A DNA stretch of 64,000 nucleotides, from NCBI RefSeq assembly GCF_026723765.1, contig NZ_CP113524.1, forward strand, positions 2,155,001 through 2,219,000, read 5' to 3'. Positions within the stretch are counted from its first letter, which is position 1. Every line of letters starts with the position of its first letter. The stretch comes from Lacrimispora xylanolytica (GTDB lineage Bacteria > Bacillota > Clostridia > Lachnospirales > Lachnospiraceae). Under the pieces are notes generated by a model. That model saw only the letters and a program-made list of their open reading frames with translations. It had not been told where the DNA came from and searched no databases. The position numbers and the translations under genes are program-made. Shown here in pieces: positions 37,661 to 47,584 of this stretch.

Positions 37661-38167
37661 ATGGCGATTAGAAAGATTAGAACCATTGGAGATGAAATTT
37701 TAAGAAAACACTGTAAGCCGGTGAAGGAAATTACACCGCGAATCATAGAACTGGTAGAAGATATGTTTGAAACAATGTATGAAGCCAATGGCGTAGGCCT
37801 TGCTGCTCCCCAGGTTGGTGTTTTAAAGCAGATCGTTGTAATTGACGTAGATGACGGCAATCAGTACGTGCTCATCAATCCGGAGATTATAGAAACCGAC
37901 GGAAGCCAGACAGGACCGGAAGGCTGCCTTAGCGTTCCTGGAAAGTCCGGTACCGTAACAAGACCAAACCATGTAAAAGTAAGAGCCTATGATATTGAGA
38001 TGAAACAGTTTGAACTGGAAGGCGAGGAGCTTTTAGCCCGTGCCATCTGCCATGAATGCGACCACTTAAATGGAGATCTTTACGTGGATAAGGTGGAAGG
38101 TGAGTTAGAGGATGTTACAGATCTTCCGGAAGACATGGAAATCATGGATATGGAGGAAGAGGAGTAA
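37661..38167 (+). CDS. def: Peptide deformylase
   Basis: A 168-residue metalloenzyme that removes the formyl group from nascent proteins. All three motifs are present: GVGLAAPQVG (near residue 46), EGCLSVPG (near 87) and HECDHLNG (near 129), supplying the metal-binding Cys and two His. A 20-residue acidic tail follows. Its end carries the ribosome site for fmt, which starts 2 bp after the stop. Confidence 0.97.
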   Translation: MAIRKIRTIGDEILRKHCKPVKEITPRIIELVEDMFETMYEANGVGLAAPQVGVLKQIVVIDVDDGNQYVLINPEIIETDGSQTGPEGCLSVPGKSGTVTRPNHVKVRAYDIEMKQFELEGEELLARAICHECDHLNGDLYVDKVEGELEDVTDLPEDMEIMDMEEEE

Positions 38168-38169
38168 AT

Positions 38170-39108
38170 ATGCGTATTGTTTTTATGGGAACGCCTGAAT
38201 TTTCCGTGCCTGCTCTAAAGGCACTGGTAGAGGCTGGACATGATGTGGTTGGGGTGGTGACCCAGCCGGATAAATCAAAAGGCAGAGGAAAAGAAATACA
38301 GATGCCGCCAGTAAAAGAACAGGCTTTGGAATACGGAATTCCTGTTTACCAGCCTGTTAAGGCCAGAGATCCTGAATTTGTTAAGGTCCTGGCTGATTTA
38401 GCCCCAGATACCATGGTTGTTGCAGCATTTGGCCAGATTCTTCCAAAAAGCATTCTGGATATTCCGAAATACGGCTGTATTTGTATCCATGCTTCCCTTC
38501 TTCCGAAATACAGGGGAGCAGCACCCATACAGTATGCAGTCATTCATGGAGAAAAGGAAAGTGGAATCACCACTATGCTTATGGCAGAGGGGATTGATAC
38601 GGGAGATATGCTGGATCAGGAGGCGGTTTCCTTAGATTCAAAAGAAACTGGTGGAAGTCTCCACGATAAGCTGAGCCAGGTTGGAGCTGCCCTCATTTTA
38701 AAAACATTAAAAAAACTGGAAGATCAAACCGCAGTCAGAACCCCTCAGGACGATTCAAACTCCAACTATGTCGGCATGATAAAAAAGTCCATGGGTGATA
38801 TTGACTGGTCCATGGAGGCTGTCAGCATAGAACGGCTCATCCGGGGACTGAATCCATGGCCCAGCGCCTATACAGTCTGGAATGGAAAAACAATAAAAAT
38901 CTGGGATGCTGAAGTTGTGGACAAAGAGTACGAAGGCCCCTGCGGTCAGGTGGTGGAAACCGGTAAGGATTGTCTCGTTGTAAAGACGGGAAAAGGCGGC
39001 TTATCCATCAAAGAGCTTCAGATGCAGGGGAAAAAACGTATGGACATCGGCGCATTTCTGCGGGGATATCCGATTGTGGAAGGCACTGTTTTTGAAAGGA
39101 GTGTTTGA
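38170..39108 (+). CDS. fmt: Methionyl-tRNA formyltransferase
   Basis: A 312-residue enzyme that formylates initiator Met-tRNA with 10-formyl-THF. The N-terminal transferase domain opens with IVFMGTPEFSVPAL and has the catalytic region HASLLPKYRGAAPIQ near residue 108 and GIDTGDML near 143. The C-terminal OB-like domain includes RGLNPWPSAYT. It is paired with def, forming the N-formyl cycle, and the fhs product upstream supplies its one-carbon donor. Confidence 0.97.
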   Translation: MRIVFMGTPEFSVPALKALVEAGHDVVGVVTQPDKSKGRGKEIQMPPVKEQALEYGIPVYQPVKARDPEFVKVLADLAPDTMVVAAFGQILPKSILDIPKYGCICIHASLLPKYRGAAPIQYAVIHGEKESGITTMLMAEGIDTGDMLDQEAVSLDSKETGGSLHDKLSQVGAALILKTLKKLEDQTAVRTPQDDSNSNYVGMIKKSMGDIDWSMEAVSIERLIRGLNPWPSAYTVWNGKTIKIWDAEVVDKEYEGPCGQVVETGKDCLVVKTGKGGLSIKELQMQGKKRMDIGAFLRGYPIVEGTVFERSV

Positions 39109-39110
39109 TT

Positions 39111-39827
39111 ATGTTTTACGGAGGAATGATGGGATATTATTATGATCCTACCTTGATATTTGTAATCATTGGCGCTTTATTATCCCTGGTTGCTTCAGCC
39201 AGAGTAAACAGCACATACAATAAATATTCAAAAGTTAGAAGCATGTCAGGGATGACTGGTGCAGAAGCTGCCAAGAGGCTTTTAAATTCTCAGGGAATTT
39301 ACGATGTCCAGGTACGCCCTGTAAGCGGTCAGCTGACGGATCATTACGATCCAAGATCAAAGACCGTGAATCTATCTGATTCCGTCTATGATTCCACGTC
39401 AGTTGCTGCCATCGGTGTTGCTGCCCACGAGTGCGGTCATGCCATGCAGGACAACACAGGATATGTTCCCTTGAAGCTTCGTGGGGCCATTGTTCCGGTA
39501 GCCAATATCGGCTCTCAGGCGGCTTTCCCGATTATACTTTTAGGCTTTTTCATCGGGGGCGTGGGTTCCCCGTTAGTTAACATAGGATTGATTCTTTTTT
39601 CTGTAGCAGTCCTTTTCCAGCTGGTCACACTACCAGTGGAATTTAATGCTTCAAGCAGAGCCATTCACCTTCTTGGTGAAGTAGGCATTTTGGGAAGTGA
39701 AGAACTTGGACATACCAGAAAAGTTCTGGGAGCGGCGGCACTCACCTATGTAGCTGCTCTTGCTGCAACTGTGCTGCAGCTTGCAAGACTTGTATTTTTA
39801 TTTGGAGGAAGAAGGCAGGATGACTAA
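39111..39827 (+). CDS. Membrane zinc metallopeptidase (Zn_peptidase_2)
   Basis: ATG 39111 is nine bases after AAAGGAG that lies at the end of fmt. The 238-residue product has an N-terminal membrane helix, the zinc site AAHECGHAMQD near residue 105, and two to three further helices (about 125-165 and 205-225). This YugP-like family is common in Clostridia at this position between fmt and rsmB. Substrates are unknown. It overlaps rsmB by 8 bp. Confidence 0.92.
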   Translation: MFYGGMMGYYYDPTLIFVIIGALLSLVASARVNSTYNKYSKVRSMSGMTGAEAAKRLLNSQGIYDVQVRPVSGQLTDHYDPRSKTVNLSDSVYDSTSVAAIGVAAHECGHAMQDNTGYVPLKLRGAIVPVANIGSQAAFPIILLGFFIGGVGSPLVNIGLILFSVAVLFQLVTLPVEFNASSRAIHLLGEVGILGSEELGHTRKVLGAAALTYVAALAATVLQLARLVFLFGGRRQDD

Positions 39828-41148
39828 AGAAACAGACAGCAGGGAGATTGCCCTTGATATCCTCATGGAGATACTGGAAAAATCAGGATACAGCCATATC
39901 ATTCTGCGTCAGGCATTAAATAAATATCAATATCTGGACAAATCGGAGCGGGCCTTTATTTCAAGGTTAGTAGAAGGAACCTTGGAATATCTGCTCCAGA
40001 TTGATTATGTCATAGACTCTTTTTCCAGTACAAAGATAAAAAAGATGAAACCTGTCATCCGTACCATATTGAGGATGTCGGTCTATCAGCTTTTATACAT
40101 GGACCGGGTACCGGATTCCGCTGTTTGCAACGAAGCCGTTAAGCTTTCTGTAAAAAGAAAGTTTACCGGCTTAAAAGGCTTTGTAAACGGAGTTCTCCGC
40201 AATATTTCAAGAAACAAGGAAACCCTTTCCTGCCCCAATGCTTCCGTACGTTATTCCATGCCTGAGTGGATCGTATCCATGTGGGAGAAGGAATACGGAA
40301 GGGAAACTGCAGTTGCAATGATGGAATCGTTTTTAAAGAACAAAAAGACCACGGTTCGTTGCAATTATGCCAATGCTGCCAGAGAAGAGATACTAAAAAG
40401 CTTACAGAAACAGGAGGTAATCGTAGCAGAATCCGGACTTTCTGATGCAGTTCTTTATCTGGAGAAATACGATTATTTAGACAGCCTGGAGGCGTTTAAA
40501 AAGGGATGGATTCAGGTACAGGATTTAAGCTCCGTTTTTGTAGGGGAAGCAGCGGATCCTAAGAAGGATGATTATGTCATCGATGTTTGCGGAGCCCCGG
40601 GTGGCAAAAGCATTCATATCGCAGATAAGCTAAATGGAACTGGACTGGTTGAAGTCCGTGACTTAACTGCTTATAAAGTGGACTTAATACAGCAGAACAT
40701 CGACAGATGCGGATTTAAAAACATACGCACTAAGGTTCAGGATGCATTAATTCTGGATCAGGAATCCATAGAGAAGGCAGATATTGTGATTGCAGACCTG
40801 CCTTGTTCCGGACTTGGAATCATCGGTAGAAAACCGGATATCAAATACCGGTTAAAGCCAGAGGACCTAAAAGAGCTGGCTTCTCTCCAAAGAGAGATTC
40901 TCTCCGTTGTCCAGTCCTATGTAAAGCCAGGTGGGAAGCTGGTTTTCAGTACATGTACCGTTAATAAACAGGAGAATGAAGAAAATGCCCTCTGGTTCTT
41001 AAAGGAGTTCCCGTTTGATCCTTTGGATCTTACCGGGAAGCTTGGAGACGGGATTTCTTCTGAGACCTTAAAGCAAGGATATATACAGTTATTGCCGGGA
41101 ATCCATCCTTGTGACGGATTTTTCCTTTCGGCATTTGTAAAAAGGTAA
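39820..41148 (+). CDS. rsmB: 16S rRNA (cytosine-C5)-methyltransferase RsmB
   Basis: ATG 39820 follows GGAGG at 11 bases and overlaps the metallopeptidase stop. The 442-residue enzyme has an N-terminal NusB-like domain (about 1-140) and a methyltransferase domain with the AdoMet motif VCGAPGGKSIHIA near residue 260, DLPCSGLG with the first catalytic Cys and FSTCTVNKQENE with the nucleophile Cys. It methylates C967 of 16S rRNA in the E. coli numbering. Confidence 0.96.
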   Translation: MTKETDSREIALDILMEILEKSGYSHIILRQALNKYQYLDKSERAFISRLVEGTLEYLLQIDYVIDSFSSTKIKKMKPVIRTILRMSVYQLLYMDRVPDSAVCNEAVKLSVKRKFTGLKGFVNGVLRNISRNKETLSCPNASVRYSMPEWIVSMWEKEYGRETAVAMMESFLKNKKTTVRCNYANAAREEILKSLQKQEVIVAESGLSDAVLYLEKYDYLDSLEAFKKGWIQVQDLSSVFVGEAADPKKDDYVIDVCGAPGGKSIHIADKLNGTGLVEVRDLTAYKVDLIQQNIDRCGFKNIRTKVQDALILDQESIEKADIVIADLPCSGLGIIGRKPDIKYRLKPEDLKELASLQREILSVVQSYVKPGGKLVFSTCTVNKQENEENALWFLKEFPFDPLDLTGKLGDGISSETLKQGYIQLLPGIHPCDGFFLSAFVKR

Positions 41149-41153
41149 AAAGA

Positions 41154-42191
41154 ATGGAAAAAACAGATATAAAATCTATGGATTTGGAGAAGCTCACTTC
41201 ATTTGTGGCATCATTAGGAGAAAAACCATTTCGGGCAAAGCAGTTATATGAATGGATGCATAAAAAGCTGGCTTCTGATTACGATGAAATGACCAACCTT
41301 CCCAAATCTCTGAAAGAAAAATTGCTGCAGTCAGCAGCATTTACATCCCTTGTGGTCGTAGATGAAAAAATTTCACAAATAGACGGAACAAGAAAATACT
41401 TATTCAGCCTTTCCGATGGAAACATCATTGAAAGCGTTCTGATGAAATACAATCATGGAAATTCTGTCTGCATTTCTTCTCAGGTGGGCTGCCGCATGGG
41501 CTGCCGTTTTTGTGCGTCCACCCTTGACGGACTGGAACGAAATTTAACCGCCTCAGAAATGCTGGACCAGATCTACCGGATTCAAAAGCTGACAGGGGAG
41601 AGAGTTTCTAATGTAGTTGTCATGGGGTCTGGCGAGCCTATGGATAATTATGACAATCTCATTGACTTTATCCGCCTTCTCACGGATGAGAACGGTCTTA
41701 ACATCAGTCAGCGAAACATTACAGTATCAACGTGTGGCATCGTTCCCGGAATCAAAAAGCTGGCGAATGAGGACCTTCAGATCACACTTGCCCTTTCCCT
41801 TCATGCACCCAATGATGAAGTGAGAAAAACGCTGATGCCAATAGCAAAACGATATTCTCTTTCAGAAGTATTGCCTGCGTGCCAGGAGTACTTTGAAAAG
41901 ACAGGAAGAAGGCTTACCTTTGAATACAGTCTGGTAAGCGGCGTGAATGATAATCTAAAAGAAGCGAAGGCACTTGCTGATCTTTTAAAAGGAATCAATG
42001 GCCACGTAAACCTGATTCCAGTCAACCCCATAAAAGAACGGGATTACGTGCAATCAGACCGGAAGGCCATACTGGATTTTAAAAATTATCTTGAAAAAAA
42101 CGGAATTAATGTTACTATAAGAAGAGAAATGGGACGGGATATCAACGGTGCCTGTGGACAGCTTAGAAAGAGTTTTATCAGTAAGGAATAA
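41154..42191 (+). CDS. rlmN: 23S rRNA/tRNA (adenine-C2)-methyltransferase RlmN
   Basis: A 345-residue radical SAM enzyme. The cluster motif CRMGCRFCAS (Cys-x3-Cys-x2-Cys) is near residue 110. GSGEPMDNYDN marks the SAM-binding region and a C-terminal Cys in GACGQLRKS, near residue 337, acts as the methyl-shuttling Cys of this family. It methylates A2503 of 23S rRNA. It starts 5 bp after rsmB within the same operon. Confidence 0.97.
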   Translation: MEKTDIKSMDLEKLTSFVASLGEKPFRAKQLYEWMHKKLASDYDEMTNLPKSLKEKLLQSAAFTSLVVVDEKISQIDGTRKYLFSLSDGNIIESVLMKYNHGNSVCISSQVGCRMGCRFCASTLDGLERNLTASEMLDQIYRIQKLTGERVSNVVVMGSGEPMDNYDNLIDFIRLLTDENGLNISQRNITVSTCGIVPGIKKLANEDLQITLALSLHAPNDEVRKTLMPIAKRYSLSEVLPACQEYFEKTGRRLTFEYSLVSGVNDNLKEAKALADLLKGINGHVNLIPVNPIKERDYVQSDRKAILDFKNYLEKNGINVTIRREMGRDINGACGQLRKSFISKE

Positions 42192-42212
42192 TGCGGAAGG
42201 GAGAACGAAGCG

Positions 42213-42956
42213 ATGAAGGCTTGCGCTATGACCGATATTGGAAGAGTTCGAAATGCCAATCAGGATTATGTCTTTGCTTCAGCCGAATCTGTGGGCAGCC
42301 TGCCCAACCTTTTTCTGGTTGCAGACGGCATGGGCGGTCATAAGGCTGGGGATTATGCGTCCAGATATATATCAGAACATCTGGTGGAGCATATAAAACA
42401 GGCCGAAGACTCTGAAATTATACCCCTTCTGCGAGAGGGAATCGAAAAAGTCAATCAGATGCTCTACCAGGAGTCGAGAGACAAAGCGGAATTAAACGGC
42501 ATGGGCACAACACTGGTAGCTGCTGTGATTGAAGATTCCTCCATGTATGTGGCAAATGTAGGGGACAGCAGGCTTTATCTGATCCGGAATCAGTTAAAGC
42601 AGATTACAAAAGACCACTCCTACGTAGAAGAGCTTGTTTCCCTGGGACAGATGGAACGGGGAAGCAGGGATTACCGTGAAAAAAAGAACATTATAACGAG
42701 AGCGGTTGGTACGGAAGAAAAGCTTGAGATCGATTTTTTTGAGGTCAGCCTTGAGCCGGGAGATTATGTACTTATGTGTTCTGACGGACTCAGCAATATG
42801 CTTGAGGACGCTGAGATGGAAGAAATTATCTGTTCAGAGCTGGAACTGGGGGAGAAGGCAGAGAAATTGATAACAGTCGCCAATGATAACGGAGGAAAGG
42901 ACAATATTGCAGTCGTTCTCATAAATCCGGAAATTGGCAGGGAGGAAAGCTTATGA
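42213..42956 (+). CDS. prpC: PP2C-type serine/threonine phosphatase
   Basis: A 247-residue PPM phosphatase with DIGRVRNANQD at the start, metal-binding FLVADGMGGHKAGD near residue 35, GTTLVAAVI near 95, VGDSRLYLI near 115 and a C-terminal MCSDGLSNML and DNGGKDNIAVVLI. It reverses the partner kinase PrkC, whose gene overlaps it by 4 bp. Confidence 0.97.
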   Translation: MKACAMTDIGRVRNANQDYVFASAESVGSLPNLFLVADGMGGHKAGDYASRYISEHLVEHIKQAEDSEIIPLLREGIEKVNQMLYQESRDKAELNGMGTTLVAAVIEDSSMYVANVGDSRLYLIRNQLKQITKDHSYVEELVSLGQMERGSRDYREKKNIITRAVGTEEKLEIDFFEVSLEPGDYVLMCSDGLSNMLEDAEMEEIICSELELGEKAEKLITVANDNGGKDNIAVVLINPEIGREESL

Positions 42957-45112
42957 TTCTAAGACCTGGCACATTTTTACAGGACAGATACGAGATACTG
43001 GAACAAATCGGTTCCGGCGGTATGTCATATGTGTATAAGGCCCTGTGCCATAAATTAAACCGCCTTGTTGCCATAAAAATATTAAAAGAAGAATTCAGTT
43101 CAGACGGTAGCTTTGTCAGTAAATTCAAGATGGAAGCACAGGCGGCAGCCCGCCTTTCTCATCCCAACATTGTGAATATATATGATGTCGTCGATGAGGA
43201 CAATCTCCATTATATTGTGATGGAACTGATCGAAGGAATCACGTTAAAAAATTATATATCAAAAAAGGGCTGTCTTGATGTAAAAGAAGCCATTGGTGTT
43301 GCCGTACAGGTTGCTCAGGGTATAGCTGCGGCTCACGAACAAGGCATCATTCATAGAGATATTAAGCCTCAGAATATCATTATAGCCAGAGATGGCAAGG
43401 TAAAGGTTGCGGATTTTGGCATTGCCAGGGCAGCCTCATCTCAGACCCTCAGCGCGACTGCGGTAGGATCGGTTCATTACATATCCCCAGAGCAGGCCAG
43501 AGGCGGATACAGTGATGTCAGAAGCGATGTATATTCACTGGGTATTACCATGTATGAGATGGTGGCTGGACGGGTACCATTCCAGGGAGAGAATACGGTT
43601 ACCGTAGCCCTGGCTCATTTAGAGACCCCAATTACACCTCCAAGCTATTATAACGAAGACATCCCGGTAGGACTTGAAAATATCATTCTCAAATGTACAG
43701 AGAAAAAGCCGGAATACCGTTATGGAAGCATGCAGGAGGTAGTGGCTGATCTACGCCATGCTCTGGTGGATCCCAATGGAGATTTTGTTCAGCAAAATCC
43801 CCAGATTGATGATTCCCAGACCGTGATCATAGGAAAACCGGAGCTGGAGCAGATTCGTTCCGGCAGAAAGGTTTCTCAGGACGCCCCCTCTGCCCCACAT
43901 GGAATGCGGGATAAGGATCAGAGAAGGGAACGACGCCCCGAAAGAGGGGAGAATCCCAAACAGACAGCAGCAAGAACCAAAAAAGAGGATTCCGGCGAGG
44001 ATATAAATCCTAAGATTGAAAAACTTCTTACTGCGGCAGGTATTTTGGTTGCAGTTATTATAGTAATTGTATTGGTGGTTGTATTTGCAAAGGTAGGCGG
44101 TCTTTTCCGTTCCGGTTCCTCTAAATCACAGGAATTAACGGCAACGGAATCAACAGAAGAGACTTTAAGCGAGAAGAGTGTTAAGATGCCAAGTGTACTG
44201 GGACTGACAACGGAACTTGCAGAGCAAAAGTTAAAAGAAAACGGCGGTCTCTATATGAAGACCAGCGATTACGTATACTCTGATACTGTTGCAGAAGGTG
44301 ATATTGTTTCCCAGGATCCGTCTTCCGGCACTGTGGTTGACAAATATTCAGCGGTTTATGTGGTCGTGAGTAAAGGCCCGGAACATGTAAAGATAGATTT
44401 GACCAACTTAGGGCTTGAAAAAATGGAGGCTGCATCAGCAAAGACTCTGTTAGAAGAGAAGAAGCTGGTGGTTAAGATTGAGCAAAAAAACAGTGAAAGC
44501 ATCCAGAATGGCTATGTCATAAGCTATAGCCCAACGGAGGCCAAGGAAGGCGATACCGTAACCATCACTGCAAGCAGCGGACCTGCTCTTACAAATCCGG
44601 TAACGGTACCAAACCTTGCCGGGCAATCAAAGGAGCTGGCGGCAGAGCTTTTGGCTGATGTAGGACTGACAGAGGGATCGGTGTCAGAGGCGGTCTCAGA
44701 GACAGTCCCTAAGGGAATGGTAATCAGCCAGTCAGCAGCGGCTGGCAGTCAGGTAGAGTCAGGCTCAGCGGTTAACCTTGTAATAAGCAGTGGAACGGCA
44801 CAGCAGGCAAAATACAAATATCTTGCTTCCATTGACAAATCCTATTCTCTCCAAAATATTATCGGACCGGGTTCAGGAAGTACTCAGCTGACTTTAAAGA
44901 TTCAGCTGAGACAGAATGTTAATGGAAGAGATGAGGTTCGGGATCTTATGGCACCAGTCACCTTAACAGGAGACCAGATGCTTCCGGTTTCATTTAAAAA
45001 TTTAGAAGGAGCTTATGGTGTGACAAGCGGAACGGTAGAAATTGTGAATGTGGAAACTGGAGAGGTAATCAATTCCTATTCCATCACATTCGTTCCGGTT
45101 CCCCAATCGTAA
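42953..45112 (+). CDS. prkC: PASTA-domain serine/threonine kinase
   Basis: A 719-residue membrane kinase. The catalytic domain (about 12-275) has the glycine loop GSGGMSYVYKA, VAIKIL lysine, HRDIKPQNII and DFGIARA. A charged juxtamembrane region (300-355) precedes one membrane helix (about 362-384). Three PASTA domains follow (about 405-470, 475-545, 548-615), and a further ~95 residues of unclear beta-rich sequence close the protein. PrkC senses muropeptides or lipid II and phosphorylates division and wall factors. It sits with its phosphatase, as usual. Confidence 0.97.
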   Translation: MILRPGTFLQDRYEILEQIGSGGMSYVYKALCHKLNRLVAIKILKEEFSSDGSFVSKFKMEAQAAARLSHPNIVNIYDVVDEDNLHYIVMELIEGITLKNYISKKGCLDVKEAIGVAVQVAQGIAAAHEQGIIHRDIKPQNIIIARDGKVKVADFGIARAASSQTLSATAVGSVHYISPEQARGGYSDVRSDVYSLGITMYEMVAGRVPFQGENTVTVALAHLETPITPPSYYNEDIPVGLENIILKCTEKKPEYRYGSMQEVVADLRHALVDPNGDFVQQNPQIDDSQTVIIGKPELEQIRSGRKVSQDAPSAPHGMRDKDQRRERRPERGENPKQTAARTKKEDSGEDINPKIEKLLTAAGILVAVIIVIVLVVVFAKVGGLFRSGSSKSQELTATESTEETLSEKSVKMPSVLGLTTELAEQKLKENGGLYMKTSDYVYSDTVAEGDIVSQDPSSGTVVDKYSAVYVVVSKGPEHVKIDLTNLGLEKMEAASAKTLLEEKKLVVKIEQKNSESIQNGYVISYSPTEAKEGDTVTITASSGPALTNPVTVPNLAGQSKELAAELLADVGLTEGSVSEAVSETVPKGMVISQSAAAGSQVESGSAVNLVISSGTAQQAKYKYLASIDKSYSLQNIIGPGSGSTQLTLKIQLRQNVNGRDEVRDLMAPVTLTGDQMLPVSFKNLEGAYGVTSGTVEIVNVETGEVINSYSITFVPVPQS

Positions 45113-45122
45113 GGAATTGTAT

Positions 45123-46001
45123 ATGACAGGAAAAATATTGAAAGGAATCGCAGGATTTTACTACGTACAAGCAGCGGATGGAAAGCTTTATGAATGCAGG
45201 GCGAAAGGAATTTTCCGAAATAAGAACGTAAAACCTCTGGTTGGAGATGATGTTGATATTTCTGTTCTGGATGAAACAGAGCTGAAAGGAAATATCGATA
45301 AGATTCTCCCTAGGAAAAATGCCCTCATTCGTCCCTCTGTTGCCAATGTGGATCAGGCGCTGGTGCTGTTTTCCGTTACCCAGCCTGAGCCGAATTTAAA
45401 TCTTCTGGACCGCTTTCTGGTTATGATGGAGGTTCAGGAGGTTCCTGTCAATATCTGCTTTAATAAAATTGATCTTACAGGCGATGAAAGGCAAATGGAG
45501 CTGGCCGCTATTTATGAGAAAGCAGGCTATCCGGTGTATTTTACCAGCACCTGTGAGAAACAGGGTATCAGGGAGATTAAAGATCTGGTTCAGGGGAAGA
45601 CCACAGTGTTAGCAGGTCCTTCTGGCGTGGGAAAATCCACGCTGACCAATCTGTTATATCCTAAGGCAGAGATGGAGACAGGTACCATCAGCGAAAAGAT
45701 ACAAAGAGGAAAGCATACCACCAGACATTCGGAATTATTTGGAATTGGCCGGGATACCTATATGATGGACACCCCTGGCTTTAGTTCCATGTACATCGAA
45801 GATATGGAGTGCGGCTGCCTGAAAGATTATTTTCCGGAGTTTGAGGCTTATGAAGAGAATTGTAAGTTTCTTGGCTGTGTCCACATCGGAGAAAAGGTCT
45901 GCGGCGTAAAAGATGCCGTATCAGAAGGAAAAATCAGCCAGAATCGCTATGATAATTACAGGCTGTTATATCAGGAACTGAAAGAGAAAAGGAGATACTA
46001 A
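45123..46001 (+). CDS. rsgA: Ribosome small-subunit-dependent GTPase RsgA
   Basis: ATG 45123 has AAGGA seven bases upstream; the TTG at 45117 is too close. The 292-residue GTPase has an N-terminal OB fold, then a circularly permuted G domain: G4 NKID first, the P-loop AGPSGVGKSTLTN near residue 163, and DTPGF. A zinc motif with C-x-C and C-x-H (CKFLGCVHIGEKVC) follows. It matures the 30S subunit. It adjoins prkC as in most Firmicutes. Confidence 0.97.
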   Translation: MTGKILKGIAGFYYVQAADGKLYECRAKGIFRNKNVKPLVGDDVDISVLDETELKGNIDKILPRKNALIRPSVANVDQALVLFSVTQPEPNLNLLDRFLVMMEVQEVPVNICFNKIDLTGDERQMELAAIYEKAGYPVYFTSTCEKQGIREIKDLVQGKTTVLAGPSGVGKSTLTNLLYPKAEMETGTISEKIQRGKHTTRHSELFGIGRDTYMMDTPGFSSMYIEDMECGCLKDYFPEFEAYEENCKFLGCVHIGEKVCGVKDAVSEGKISQNRYDNYRLLYQELKEKRRY

Positions 46002-46003
46002 CG

Positions 46004-46666
46004 ATGTTAAAACTTGCCCCCTCTATATTAGCTGCGGATTTCAAAAATCTTGGACAGCAGGTAATTGATGTGTCTTTGGCAGGAGCACAGTATATTCATC
46101 TGGATGTAATGGATGGGGCATTTGTACCCAGTATATCATTTGGAATGCCAGTAATAAGCAGTTTAAGAAGCTGTACAGACCGGGTTTTTGATGTTCATAT
46201 GATGGTAGAGGATCCAGGACGCTATATCAGCGATATAAGGGCTGCGGGTGCAGATTTAATCTGTGTCCACGCGGAAGCTTGTACACATCTGGACCGTACG
46301 GTCAATCAGATTAAGGAGGCTGGCCTAAAGGTGGGAGTTGCCCTTAATCCGGCTACTCCGTTATCCGTACTTGACTGTATCCTTCCTGAGCTCGATATGG
46401 TTCTCATCATGTCAGTTAATCCAGGCTTTGGGGGACAAAAATTCATTCCTTATACTCTTACTAAGATCCGGAATTTAAGAAACCTCTGTAAGGAACGGGG
46501 ACTTGATACAGATATACAGGTGGACGGTGGCGTTACCTGTGATAATGTGAGGGAACTGATAGATGCTGGTGCTAATGTTTTTGTTGCAGGCTCAGCCGTT
46601 TTTAAGGGAGATGCCGCAGCAAACACCAGAGACTTTTTGAAAATATTCGAGGAATATGAAGGGTGA
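46004..46666 (+). CDS. rpe: Ribulose-phosphate 3-epimerase
   Basis: A 220-residue TIM-barrel enzyme interconverting ribulose- and xylulose-5-phosphate. It has the family opening LAPSILAADF, metal and substrate residues in HLDVMDGAFVPS, DVHMMV, MSVNPGFGGQKFI and VDGGV. It starts 2 bp after rsgA and its stop overlaps the thiN start. Confidence 0.97.
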   Translation: MLKLAPSILAADFKNLGQQVIDVSLAGAQYIHLDVMDGAFVPSISFGMPVISSLRSCTDRVFDVHMMVEDPGRYISDIRAAGADLICVHAEACTHLDRTVNQIKEAGLKVGVALNPATPLSVLDCILPELDMVLIMSVNPGFGGQKFIPYTLTKIRNLRNLCKERGLDTDIQVDGGVTCDNVRELIDAGANVFVAGSAVFKGDAAANTRDFLKIFEEYEG

Positions 46667-47325
46667 AAGAAGAAATTACAGGATTGATCGTTACTGGAGG
46701 CCCGATTGACCATGGCTTTGCCCGGGAATTTATTAAGGGCAGAACCTTTGATAAAATCATTGCTGTAGACAGGGGCTTAAATGCTGTTTTACATCTGGAG
46801 CTGATACCAGATGCCATTGTAGGAGATTTTGATTCCGCAGATGAACAGGTCTTAAATGAATTTAAAAGCAGGTCCCTTCCTGCTGACTGGGAGATTCACA
46901 AGCCGGAAAAAGATGAAACGGATACAGAGCTGGCAATCCATACAGCACTCCGCCTTGGCTGTACCAGGCTTATTCTCCTTGGGGCAACTGGCGGCCGCTT
47001 AGATCACTTCCTGGGGAACCTTCATTTGCTTTATTTCGCTTTAGAAAAAGGGATAGATGCAGCTATCGTAGACGAAAAGAACTGGATCACTGTCACGAAG
47101 CATGGCCGCACGTTTGAAGGGGATAAGATTTATGGAAAATATATTTCTTTTCTGCCCTTGAGTGAAAAGGTCACAGGCATTACCCTAACCGGTTTTAAGT
47201 ATCCCCTCTACAAAAAAGACATTACCATCGGAACCAGCCTCTGTATCAGCAACGAACTGACGGGACCTGTTGGAAGGATGGAATTTGATTCCGGGATACT
47301 GGTGTGTGTGGAATCTCATGACTAA
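46663..47325 (+). CDS. thiN: Thiamine diphosphokinase
   Basis: A 220-residue enzyme transferring pyrophosphate from ATP to thiamine. It has AVDRGLNAVL, the metal-binding VGDFDS near residue 50, KPEKDETDTELA near 85, GATGGRLDHFLGN and a C-terminal beta-rich thiamine-binding half ending GPVGRMEFDSGILV. The GTG start overlaps the rpe stop. It closes the operon that began at def or earlier, since a terminator follows. Confidence 0.93.
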   Translation: MKEEITGLIVTGGPIDHGFAREFIKGRTFDKIIAVDRGLNAVLHLELIPDAIVGDFDSADEQVLNEFKSRSLPADWEIHKPEKDETDTELAIHTALRLGCTRLILLGATGGRLDHFLGNLHLLYFALEKGIDAAIVDEKNWITVTKHGRTFEGDKIYGKYISFLPLSEKVTGITLTGFKYPLYKKDITIGTSLCISNELTGPVGRMEFDSGILVCVESHD

Positions 47326-47387
47326 GGAATCTATTATGGTATACATGGGGCTGATATTCCATGGCCTGCCTGACATACAGACTTTAT

Positions 47388-47444
47388 AAACGCGTCTTGA
47401 CCAGTCTCATTACACTCTTAGATTCTGGTTCAAGGCGTTTTTTT
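47388..47444 (+). terminator. Intrinsic terminator after thiN
   Basis: AAACGCGTCTTGACCAG pairs imperfectly with CTGGTTCAAGGCGTTT, then a T-run. Confidence 0.75.
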
Positions 47445-47504
47445 GTATTCTGTAAAACTTACTTACATTTAAATTGGAATCATAAAACGTTGCAGTCTGT
47501 CTAG

Positions 47505-47584
47505 TACGATAAATCGTAAAAATTACAGAAAAAGAACATGAGTGGTATGGTTTAAAATATCAAAACTGGATATTTATATCACTC
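47505..47584 (+). promoter_or_regulatory. Possible structured leader or operator of the vitamin transporter gene
   Basis: A perfect 6-bp palindrome (TACGAT/ATCGTA) is followed by a two-tier hairpin. The outer stem pairs 47540-47548 with 47576-47584 (9 pairs, one G-U) and the inner stem pairs AATATC with GATATT. A possible TTACAG-17-TATGGT promoter overlaps the outer 5' arm, so the element could act as DNA or as RNA. Confidence 0.4.
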